Shown here piece after piece: positions 1-5,380 of a stretch of DNA of 27,294 bases (position 1 is its first letter; the number at the start of each line of letters is the position of its first letter). The notes under the pieces are model-generated. The model saw nothing but the letters and a program-made list of their open reading frames with translations, searched no databases and had not been told where the DNA came from. The DNA lies in the NCBI GenBank assembly GCA_021802425.1, contig JAJZXJ010000018.1, positions 1 through 27,294 on the forward strand. The letters run 5' to 3'. The translations under genes and the position numbers were made by a program. This stretch comes from Acidulodesulfobacterium sp021802425. Its GTDB lineage: Bacteria; SZUA-79; Acidulodesulfobacterales; Acidulodesulfobacteraceae.

Positions 1-8
1 TTTTGAAG

Positions 9-84
9 TGGTGGGCTGTCCCGGGATCGAACCGGGGACCTACTGATTAAGAGTCAGTTGCTCTACCGATTGAGCTAACAGCCC
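9..84 (-). tRNA. tRNA-Lys (anticodon CTT)
   Basis: Read on the minus strand, a complete 76-nt cloverleaf is visible. The acceptor stem is GGGCTGT (84-78) pairing with ACAGCCC (19-13), followed by discriminator A and an encoded CCA (11-9). The anticodon arm is ACTGA/TCAGT closing the loop CTCTTAA, so the anticodon is CTT and reads the lysine codon AAG. The T arm has the usual GGTTCGATCC core. A good sigma70 promoter lies about 50 nt upstream. No other tRNA is next to it in the window. Confidence 0.97.
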
Positions 85-137
85 ACATAAATTGAATAAA
101 TAAAAAGGCAAGCGTATCATAAACATTATACTCGATA

Positions 138-167
138 ATTATATACTATTTTTATTTTTTTAGTCAA
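138..167 (-). promoter_or_regulatory. sigma70 promoter of tRNA-Lys
   Basis: On the minus strand, TTGACT (167-162) is followed after 18 nt by a perfect TATAAT (143-138). A second TATAAT lies at 130-125. Transcription would start near 131 and leave a leader of about 45 nt to be trimmed from the tRNA. Assignment rests on consensus match only. Confidence 0.65.
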
Positions 168-183
168 TTCTTTTCACAATTAG

Positions 184-192
184 TGATATACT
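184..192 (+). promoter_or_regulatory. possible extended -10 promoter of the phosphoribosyltransferase gene
   Basis: TGATATACT carries the TGn extension and a 5/6 match to TATAAT. There is no good -35 hexamer at 16-18 nt, as is tolerated in extended -10 promoters. It would give a leader of about 125 nt before the gene at 323. The site is divergent from the tRNA promoter. Confidence 0.35.
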
Positions 193-295
193 TCTAAATA
201 AGAGGCTGCATTTTAGGGCACCTGCTTAAAGTATTTACGGCAGGCGTAAAAGATAAAGGATAAAAAAACTTAAGTTTCTCGGTAAACGCGGGAGG

Positions 296-314
296 CGGAT
301 AAAAAGATTATCCG
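296..314 (+). promoter_or_regulatory. hairpin between Shine-Dalgarno and start codon
   Basis: CGGATAA (296-302) and TTATCCG (308-314) form a perfect 7-bp stem with loop AAAGA. The strong Shine-Dalgarno GGGAGG (290-295) ends directly at the stem base. The start codon at 323 follows the stem by 8 nt. Linear spacing is 27 nt, far too long, but folding the hairpin restores about 8 nt. No in-frame ATG, GTG or TTG lies nearer to GGGAGG. A weak GAAAGG (314-319) sits only 3 nt from the ATG. Confidence 0.45.
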
Positions 315-322
315 AAAGGCAT

Positions 323-970
323 ATGATATTTAAAAATCGGCAGGAAGCAGGAAAACTTTTAGGGGAAAATTTATTAAAGCATAAATATAAACCGGAAAAA
401 ACCGTGGTTATAGGTTTATTACGGGGCGGGGTTCCCGTTGCTTATGAAATTGCAAAGGCATTGAACGCGCCTTTAGATGTTGCTTTAGTAAGAAAGATAG
501 GCGCCCCGGATCAAGAAGAATTAGCCATAGGGGCGATAGTGGACGGTGAAAATCCGAAGGTTTATCTCAATAAACCTTTAATATCGCGTATCGCAATGCC
601 CGAAGGTTATATCGACAGGGTTAAAGAGATTAAGCTTGAAGAAATCAGGAAAAGGGAAAAAATTTACAGAAAAGGGGGGAAAAGGATAGATGTTCACGGC
701 AAAATAGCAATAGTCGTAGATGACGGTATTGCGACAGGCGCTTCTATTAGGGTCGTAATAGAGGCTTTAAAGGAAGAAAAACCCGAAAAGATAATTATTG
801 CCGTTCCCGTTATTCCAAAAGACACTCTAAGCGAATTAAAAAAAACTGTAGATGACGTTATAGTTCTGGATGCCCCCGAAGAGTTTTATGCCGTAGGAGA
901 GTTTTATGAGGACTTTGGTCAGACAACCGATGAAGAAGTAATCTCGCTTCTTCAAAAATCGAAATCATAA
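323..970 (+). CDS. phosphoribosyltransferase (PRTase, COG1926 type)
   Basis: This 215-residue protein has the type I PRTase fold signature. Its PRPP-binding loop is VVDDGIATGAS, ending at residues 133-141 with the paired aspartates D133-D134 and the T138-G139 turn. An upstream LRGGVPVAYEIA segment (about residue 34) matches the pyrophosphate-side loop of the COG1926 predicted PRTases. These enzymes are widespread and their substrate is usually unknown, so no base specificity is proposed. The N-terminus, a FKNRQEAGKLLGE-type helix, matches the family start and supports the ATG at 323. The gene stands alone between the divergent tRNA and a DUF59 gene 160 bp downstream. Translation initiation may use a hairpin-bridged Shine-Dalgarno sequence. 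Confidence 0.85.
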   Translation: MIFKNRQEAGKLLGENLLKHKYKPEKTVVIGLLRGGVPVAYEIAKALNAPLDVALVRKIGAPDQEELAIGAIVDGENPKVYLNKPLISRIAMPEGYIDRVKEIKLEEIRKREKIYRKGGKRIDVHGKIAIVVDDGIATGASIRVVIEALKEEKPEKIIIAVPVIPKDTLSELKKTVDDVIVLDAPEEFYAVGEFYEDFGQTTDEEVISLLQKSKS

Positions 971-986
971 ATAAAATAGGCGAAAT

Positions 987-1001
987 TGTGATTTAAGTCA
1001 A
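987..1001. promoter_or_regulatory. degenerate Crp/Fnr-type site upstream of the DUF59 gene
   Basis: TGTGAT-TTAA-GTCAA resembles the Crp/Fnr family arrangement (Fnr: TTGAT-N4-ATCAA). One half site is good and the other has one mismatch. Its centre (994.5) lies about 41 nt upstream of a start site expected from a TAAACT -10 at 1024-1029, the class II activator position. It resembles the better palindrome at 3972-3985, GTGAT-AAAT-ATCAC. Sequence similarity only. Confidence 0.3.
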
Positions 1002-1058
1002 TTTAATTGAGTTATATATTTGATAAACTTAGATTTAGGGCTTTAAAAGAAAGGACAC

Positions 1059-1082
1059 CTTATAATTAATATTAGTTATAAG
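1059..1082. promoter_or_regulatory. inverted repeat overlapping a TATAAT box
   Basis: CTTATAA (1059-1065) and TTATAAG (1076-1082) are perfect inverted arms around a 10-nt centre that is itself nearly palindromic. The left arm overlaps TATAAT (1061-1066). There is no matching -35. It lies 50 nt before the DUF59 start. It could be an operator or a leader hairpin, and AT richness makes chance occurrence possible. Confidence 0.25.
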
Positions 1083-1132
1083 ATTAAAATTAAAGCAAAA
1101 ATTTATAAGAATTGTTAAATCGGGGGTTTATC

Positions 1133-1441
1133 ATGGCCATGATTAAGGAAAATGATATTTTAGAAAAATTAAAAGGTATAGTTGACCCTGAACTCGAAGT
1201 TAATATAATTGATTTAGGGCTGGTTTACAAGGTAAATATAGACGATAACGGAAATGTCGGCATAGATATGACTTTAACGGCTAAAGGGTGTCCGATAAGC
1301 GATGTGATAAAGTACGAGGTAGAAGAAGCGCTCAAAAGTATTTCCGGTGTCAATGCCGTAAGCGTCAATTTTATTTGGGAGCCGGAATGGAGCCCGTCGA
1401 TGATAAAAGAAGGTGCATTAAAAAGGTTAAAAACATATTAA
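1133..1441 (+). CDS. DUF59 / MIP18-family Fe-S cluster assembly factor (SufT/PaaD-like)
   Basis: The frame from ATG 1133 encodes 102 residues covering one complete DUF59 domain. The DPELEVNIIDLGLVY block near the N-terminus and the later TAKGCPI block, with the family's conserved cysteine, are both present. Proteins of this family (SufT, PaaD, the eukaryotic MIP18) help mature or insert iron-sulfur clusters. The frame is open back to a TTG at 1112, but CGGGGG at 1120-1125 is well spaced from ATG 1133, so that start is preferred. The next gene begins 26 bp downstream and is probably cotranscribed. Neighbouring DUF2249 and hemerythrin genes suggest a role in repairing Fe-S centres after NO or oxygen damage, which is inference from context. 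Confidence 0.85.
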   Translation: MAMIKENDILEKLKGIVDPELEVNIIDLGLVYKVNIDDNGNVGIDMTLTAKGCPISDVIKYEVEEALKSISGVNAVSVNFIWEPEWSPSMIKEGALKRLKTY

Positions 1442-1467
1442 TTTTTTAGTTTAATTCATTTAATACA

Positions 1468-2730
1468 ATGAACGCAACCGACAGCTCCATTAGTATAGCG
1501 CTGAGGCATATTAAGACGGCCCTGATATTTTTGCCGATTTTTTTCATCGTGATGTTCCTCGACTCAAGAAGCTTTAGCGTCTATTTTTTTATGAACACAA
1601 AAATAATTTCTCTTACGCATATATTTACTCTCGGGTTTTTGATGATGGTAATTATGGGTGCTTCTTATATGCTTTTACCGGTGGCGCTTGGAGTGAAAAT
1701 TGCTTATGAAAAATCTTTTTTTCCGGTTTATTACGCTTTTGTCATATCTTTATTATTATTTGTCATAGGAATGCATTATTTGATTTCTGTTTTAATAGCG
1801 CTGGGCGGGGTTTTTTTATTCATTTCTATTTTAATTTATAACATCAATATACTTATAAGCTTAAAAAAAGTAAAAAAATGGGACTATTCGGCTTTAGGAA
1901 TTGCTTTTGCCTATTCTTATCTTTTTATAGGTTTGTCGATCGGACTATATTTAGCATTATCGTTTTATTTTAACATAGGTTTTAATCTTTACGATATATT
2001 AAAAGACCATATTTATTTAATGTTTACGGGCTTTGTCGCCATGCTTTTTATAGCTATTTCATACAGGCTTCTTCCGATGTTTTATATGACAAAAACGCCT
2101 GCCGGTTACCTTTGGAAAACGGATTTAATAATTATTAACGTGGGTATAATTGCTATATTAATCTCGTCGTTTTTTAACGGGGGAACCGGCTATGTTTATT
2201 TTTATTTAAATGATATCGGCGGAGCGCTGTTGGGCCTTGGGGTCTTGCTGTATTGCTTCATATTTTTTGATCTTATGCTAAAAAGGCTTAAAAAGAAACT
2301 TGATATTACCACATTTTATTTATATAGCGGAATTATATTTTTAGTTTTAGCGGCTATTATCGGTTTATTGTTAATCATTATACCGCAAAGGACGGCTGAC
2401 TTAAATTACGGCATATATTATTCCTTTGGATTTACTGCTCTTTTTTGCTTTGCGGGCATGATTATCATCGGATTTTTACATAAAATATTCCCGTTTTTGA
2501 TTAGCCTGAAGGTATTTGAAAAGGCAAAGAAAGGCGCGTATAACAAACTTTTTAGCAATATGAAAGCAAAATATTTCGAATACTTAATCTTCGGTCTTTT
2601 TTTAACCGGCGGGACGGTCGGTATGTTCTCCCTATTGTTTATTTACACGGTTCTAATTAAAATTACCGCCATTATTCTTTTAGTTTCTTCCATACTGCTT
2701 TTAATCCATATATTTTCAATGGAATGGTAA
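1468..2730 (+). CDS. polytopic membrane protein, heme-copper oxidase subunit I / NnrS-like
   Basis: The 420-residue product is almost entirely hydrophobic, with about 12 predicted membrane spans. Three spans share the pattern of a histidine followed by a Gly-rich segment and a leucine-proline turn: H51 (H-IFTLGF ... LLP), H181 (H-IYLMFTGF ... LLP) and H338 (LHKIFPF). This resembles subunit I-like proteins of the heme-copper oxidase superfamily and the NnrS family linked to NO stress. The full set of heme and copper ligands of a true oxidase is not evident, and no subunit II or cytochrome gene lies nearby. It follows the DUF59 gene by 26 bp and converges on the DUF2249 gene. A heme-bearing NO-response membrane protein is the best guess. 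The family assignment is moderate and the function is not known. Confidence 0.55.
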   Translation: MNATDSSISIALRHIKTALIFLPIFFIVMFLDSRSFSVYFFMNTKIISLTHIFTLGFLMMVIMGASYMLLPVALGVKIAYEKSFFPVYYAFVISLLLFVIGMHYLISVLIALGGVFLFISILIYNINILISLKKVKKWDYSALGIAFAYSYLFIGLSIGLYLALSFYFNIGFNLYDILKDHIYLMFTGFVAMLFIAISYRLLPMFYMTKTPAGYLWKTDLIIINVGIIAILISSFFNGGTGYVYFYLNDIGGALLGLGVLLYCFIFFDLMLKRLKKKLDITTFYLYSGIIFLVLAAIIGLLLIIIPQRTADLNYGIYYSFGFTALFCFAGMIIIGFLHKIFPFLISLKVFEKAKKGAYNKLFSNMKAKYFEYLIFGLFLTGGTVGMFSLLFIYTVLIKITAIILLVSSILLLIHIFSMEW

Positions 2731-2734
2731 ATAA

Positions 2735-2793
2735 ATTATCCCTCCGCTCCTTTAAAGAATTGGCGCGGGCGGATGGGCGGGCAGAGGGGTAAT
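2735..2793. terminator. possible bidirectional terminator between convergent genes
   Basis: ATTATCCCTC (2735-2744) can pair with GAGGGGTAAT (2784-2793) with a single G-T wobble. The 39-nt interior is GC-rich and could extend the stem (CCGC against GCGG). The element fills the space between two convergent genes. No clear U-tract follows on either strand, so this is only a structural candidate. Confidence 0.35.
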
Positions 2794-2795
2794 AA

Positions 2796-3332
2796 TTATC
2801 TCCAGATTTTTACCGTATAAAGATCTTCGCCTGTTTCTTCCGTTAAAAACTTATAACCGGCGTCTTTTAACCTTGGATATAAATGTATAGGTTTTCTTTC
2901 ATGGGTTATATATAAGGCTTCGCCCTCTTTAATATTTTCTAAGGTTTCAAATATCTTAAGAAGGGGCTGCGGCGGTTCAAGCCCCCTTACATCTATTTCC
3001 ACGCCTTTTTTATGGGCTAAATTCTTAAGGTCTTCGTCGGTGAAGTTTTTTTCATCCGCTTCTTCCGATACCTTAATGGGTTTTTTGCCTGTTTTATCTC
3101 TAAAAAATATTATCTGAAACCCTTCCCGTGTTTTATTTGTGATATGTTCAAAACCCTTATTTTTTAAAACGGAGTAAAGCGGAAACGGTTCGAAGCTGTT
3201 TGTTAAATCCAAAGCCTCATCCTCTTTTAATCCGTTAACCGCCTTCATAATTCTTTGAAACGGATCTGCGCCGTTTTTAATATCTTCCCTGACATCTAAC
3301 TTAATTCGTTTTAAATTATTTATGGTTTCCAT
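2796..3332 (-). CDS. double DUF2249 protein
   Basis: The 178-residue protein consists of two DUF2249 domains, at about residues 12-77 and 112-177. Each starts with a D-V-R motif (LDVRED, IDVRGLEPPQP) and contains the x-L-Y-x-x-L-K segment (FPLYSVLK, IHLYPRLK). DUF2249 has a TusA-like fold and is common in gene clusters for denitrification and NO detoxification, often beside hemerythrins. The second copy keeps the EPPQPL segment like that of TusA-type proteins, but the family cysteine position does not appear to be occupied in either copy. It lies 27 bp downstream of the hemerythrin gene and is probably cotranscribed with it. The exact function is unknown. Confidence 0.8.
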   Translation of the reverse strand: METINNLKRIKLDVREDIKNGADPFQRIMKAVNGLKEDEALDLTNSFEPFPLYSVLKNKGFEHITNKTREGFQIIFFRDKTGKKPIKVSEEADEKNFTDEDLKNLAHKKGVEIDVRGLEPPQPLLKIFETLENIKEGEALYITHERKPIHLYPRLKDAGYKFLTEETGEDLYTVKIWR

Positions 3333-3359
3333 AATTATAACCTCCTTCGTTTTTATTTG

Positions 3360-3854
3360 TTATTTGATTGTTCTCATCTTTTCCATTATGCCTTCTTTTT
3401 CGTCTGCGGTTAAGTGCATATCCGCCATATTGAATAATATGTGGTCTTCCTTGTCGATATGTTCCGATAAAAGGGAAGCAAATGAACCGCCGGCGGATAC
3501 GACGGTTTTATAGTTGCCGCCGGCTTGATAGTCTTTAATGCTTTTTTTAAAATCTTCCGAAAGCTCTCTGCTGTGCTTGTGTTCAATAAGCATAACATGT
3601 ATAGGGCCTGTTTCTAAACCTATATAATTTCCGAGAACGGGGAATAAAGCCTCTTCCTCTTTTTTAAAATGAATTTCTAAATCCTTATCGATAAATGCGG
3701 TTATTTCATTAAGTTGATTTATAAGGTTTTTTCTTAAACTATCCGAGGAGCTTGCCCCAATCTTTTTTAAATATCCTTCAAGATTATTTAAAACTCCTCT
3801 GACGATTTCGTGGTCGCTTCTTAAAGACATAATTGGATCGAGATTTGTATCCAT
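3360..3854 (-). CDS. hemerythrin-like (HHE domain) protein
   Basis: This 164-residue helical protein carries the HHE cation-binding pattern: DHEIVRG (H15), an H-F-K-K-E-E-E-A-L-F-P helix, H-x-x-M-L-I-E-H-K-H in the middle, and SEHIDKEDHILF near the end. These supply the His/Glu ligands expected for a non-heme di-iron site. Hemerythrin-like proteins sense or bind O2 or NO, or act like YtfE/RIC in restoring damaged Fe-S clusters. The N-terminal cysteine domain of RIC is absent. The ATG at 3854 is preceded by a GGAG Shine-Dalgarno sequence. It is the first gene of a two-gene unit with the DUF2249 gene. A Crp/Fnr-type palindrome lies about 120 nt upstream. Confidence 0.88.
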   Translation of the reverse strand: MDTNLDPIMSLRSDHEIVRGVLNNLEGYLKKIGASSSDSLRKNLINQLNEITAFIDKDLEIHFKKEEEALFPVLGNYIGLETGPIHVMLIEHKHSRELSEDFKKSIKDYQAGGNYKTVVSAGGSFASLLSEHIDKEDHILFNMADMHLTADEKEGIMEKMRTIK

Positions 3855-3880
3855 AACAGGTAGCTCCTTATTTGTTCTGA

Positions 3881-4007
3881 TTTATTTAATTTATTTCCAA
3901 CTTTTTGACAAATTAATGAAAGAACATAATATGATTTTATCATAATTTTATCATATAATTAATTTTACGCAGTGATAAATATCACAAAAATATAAAAAAA
4001 ATTATAT
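3881..4007 (+). repeat. 127-nt direct repeat, left copy at contig end
   Basis: This segment is identical over its whole length to 4108-4234. It ends exactly where the N run begins. 127 is a usual maximum k-mer of de Bruijn graph assemblers, and neighbouring contigs in such graphs share k bases. It is therefore probably one genomic sequence represented twice. Confidence 0.9.
3972..3985. promoter_or_regulatory. Crp/Fnr-type palindromic operator (copy left of gap)
   Basis: GTGATAAATATCAC is a perfect dyad (GTGATA/TATCAC with AA between) of the form GTGAT-N4-ATCAC. This matches the architecture of Crp/Fnr family sites, including Fnr and HcpR-type regulators of NO and anaerobic stress. Its centre lies about 35-46 nt upstream of the start sites expected from the TATGAT boxes serving the hemerythrin-DUF2249 unit on the minus strand. 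The same site also faces lbpA on the other side. Confidence 0.55.
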
Positions 4008-4107
4008 NNNNNNNNNNNNNNNNNNNNNNNNNNNNNNNNNNNNNNNNNNNNNNNNNNNNNNNNNNNNNNNNNNNNNNNNNNNNNNNNNNNNNNNNNNNNN
4101 NNNNNNN
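4008..4107. other. assembly gap of 100 N, probably spurious
   Basis: Exactly 100 N, the conventional size for a gap of unknown length. Both flanks are the same 127 nt, so the two contigs most likely overlap and no sequence is missing. Confidence 0.95.
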
Positions 4108-4234
4108 TTTATTTAATTTATTTCCAACTTTTTGACAAATTAATGAAAGAACATAATATGATTTTATCATAATTTTATCATATAATTAATTTTACGCAGT
4201 GATAAATATCACAAAAATATAAAAAAAATTATAT
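4108..4234 (+). repeat. 127-nt direct repeat, right copy at contig start
   Basis: Identical to 3881-4007 and starting at the first base after the N run. See the left copy for the k-mer overlap explanation. Confidence 0.9.
4199..4212. promoter_or_regulatory. Crp/Fnr-type palindromic operator (copy right of gap)
   Basis: Same GTGAT-AAAT-ATCAC dyad as at 3972-3985, probably the same genomic site. A perfect TATAAT at 4240-4245 on the plus strand places a start near 4252, with the dyad centred about 46 nt upstream. This is close to the class II activator position, so the site could drive lbpA as well as the divergent hemerythrin gene. Confidence 0.5.
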
Positions 4235-4239
4235 TAAAC

Positions 4240-4245
4240 TATAAT
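4240..4245 (+). promoter_or_regulatory. -10 box, candidate lbpA promoter
   Basis: A perfect TATAAT downstream of the Crp/Fnr-type dyad and without a recognisable -35, as expected for an activator-dependent promoter. A second TATAAT at 4323-4328 is an alternative. The AT-rich background makes either one uncertain. Confidence 0.3.
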
Positions 4246-4437
4246 TAAAATTATTGCAGTCATTTTATGTACGAATATTAATTATATATGTGTAAGCGTG
4301 AGAAACATTGATGATATTATGTTATAATTTTGGATAATATATGATAATATATAGTATGGCATAGCAATAAGCGGCAGCAGAAAATCATAACTACCCAATC
4401 ATAACCAAATCATAACCAAAAACAAAGGAGAGCGTAA

Positions 4438-4887
4438 ATGGCTGAAGTACAGGGTTGCGAACTTCCGGAGGATTTATATTACGATATCGAAAAGGACACA
4501 TGGGCAAAGCCGTTAGGTAATAATATAATTATGCTCGGAATGACCGATGTGGCTCAAACTCAAGCAGGCAAGATTTTGCATGTAACATTTAAAAAAATAG
4601 GCAGTCTTGTTCAAAGAAGGGGTAATACCGCGACAATCGAAAGCGGTAAATGGGTTGGACCCATTCCGTCCCCCGTTGCGGGCGAAATAGTCGAGGTTAA
4701 CGAAGCCCTGTTAAAAGACCCTCTCCTATTAAATATATCTCCCTACAAAGACGCATGGGTGAGTAAAGTGAAAGCATCCGACTTGAGCGAATTAAAGAAT
4801 CTTTTAACCGGCAAAGGGGCGGTGGAAAAATACAGGGAAAAAATAATAAAGGAACAGATTCAATGCATGAGGTGTTCAAGCCAGTAA
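4438..4887 (+). CDS. lbpA: lipoate-binding GcvH-like protein (LbpA type)
   Basis: The 149-residue protein is a glycine cleavage H-protein homologue. The lipoylated lysine should be K71 in the motif IESGKWVGP, followed by the SPVAGEIVEVNEAL strand pair. The N-terminal GCELPEDLYYDIEKDTWA block, the GMTDVAQ motif and the ESGKW context match LbpA proteins, which carry sulfur intermediates for the sHdr (sulfur-oxidising heterodisulfide reductase-like) pathway, more closely than true GcvH, where the lysine context is ESVKA. A CxxC pair (C143, C146) ends the protein. A canonical Shine-Dalgarno (AAAGGAG) supports the start. No hdr, lipS or lplA genes are in the window, so the sHdr role is inferred from family. 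A thioredoxin-like gene follows 42 bp later. Confidence 0.8.
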   Translation: MAEVQGCELPEDLYYDIEKDTWAKPLGNNIIMLGMTDVAQTQAGKILHVTFKKIGSLVQRRGNTATIESGKWVGPIPSPVAGEIVEVNEALLKDPLLLNISPYKDAWVSKVKASDLSELKNLLTGKGAVEKYREKIIKEQIQCMRCSSQ

Positions 4888-4929
4888 TAATATTTCATTA
4901 AAATTATTAAATTATCGTTATTATAAATT

Positions 4930-5211
4930 ATGGCCGATGAAATTAACAAAATAAAGGCAAAGCATGATGTTATACTCCTTGTTTCCAAGTGGTGCGAAGA
5001 GTGCGTGCCTGCGGATAACGCGTGGAAGAGATTGCATGAGGAACGCAAGGACTTTAATTATAGGTCTTTAGATGTTTCCGAACCTGAAGGAAGACGGCTT
5101 TCGATTGAACTTTACATAAGAAGCGTGCCATCCACCGTTATCGATGGAAAGCTTTCCTATGTCGGAATTCCCACCAAAGATGATGCCAATGAACTGCTCA
5201 ATTTAGCTTGA
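4930..5211 (+). CDS. small thioredoxin-like protein
   Basis: The 93-residue product is a minimal thioredoxin fold. It has the redox motif W21-C22-E-E-C25 after a hydrophobic strand (VILLVSK), and the cis-proline segment RSVPSTVIDGK followed by the usual strand pair. There is no signal peptide, so it should act in the cytoplasm. No clear Shine-Dalgarno precedes the ATG. It lies 42 bp after lbpA on the same strand, and the pair suggests that it keeps the thiols of LbpA or a partner reduced, which is inference. The acidic CEEC active site differs from the CGPC of housekeeping thioredoxin. Confidence 0.8.
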   Translation: MADEINKIKAKHDVILLVSKWCEECVPADNAWKRLHEERKDFNYRSLDVSEPEGRRLSIELYIRSVPSTVIDGKLSYVGIPTKDDANELLNLA

Positions 5212-5315
5212 TTTATCAAAAAATCCAGATACCCCGCCTTTATTTATTAGTCCATTCATATATTTATATTATCGTATATTATTGCGTAAAATAGTTAAAA
5301 ATTGTAATTGATTTA

Positions 5316-5339
5316 TTTGTTTTAATATGTTAAAACAAA
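5316..5339. promoter_or_regulatory. perfect 10-bp inverted repeat in leader
   Basis: TTTGTTTTAA (5316-5325) and TTAAAACAAA (5330-5339) are perfect inverted arms separated by TATG. The centre lies about 53 nt upstream of the ATG at 5381. A TTGTAA/TATGTT promoter-like pair (5302-5307 and 5326-5331, 18 nt apart) overlaps it, so a dimeric repressor site is as likely as an mRNA hairpin. No U-tract follows, which argues against a terminator. Confidence 0.45.
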
Positions 5340-5380
5340 CCAAAATTAATTAATTTTAAACTTAAACGGAGGGAGTTATT

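Larger units (their letters stand above)
3855..4437. other. divergent intergenic region with assembly gap
   Basis: This stretch separates the hemerythrin gene (minus) from the lbpA-like gene (plus). It holds no credible gene. It contains one 127-nt sequence written twice around the N run, a Crp/Fnr-type palindrome inside that sequence, and several AT-rich -10-like boxes. On the minus side TATGAT occurs at 3955-3950 and 3944-3939. A leader to lbpA carries three copies of AATCATAAC at 4383, 4397 and 4408. If the false gap is collapsed, the true spacing is about 356 bp. Confidence 0.8.

Noticed and set aside
174..186. TCAC-N5-GTGA inverted repeat between the tRNA and PRTase promoters
   Set aside because: The half sites are everted relative to Crp/Fnr sites and only 4 nt long, so chance is likely.
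3982..4170. A minus-strand open frame running through the N run
   Set aside because: It has no real sequence in the middle, reads AT-rich intergenic DNA and is created by the gap; it is not a gene.
3855..4437. A real tandem duplication of the regulatory region with two operators
   Set aside because: The copies are exact, of k-mer length and abut the N run on both sides, so an assembly artefact is more likely than two genomic copies.
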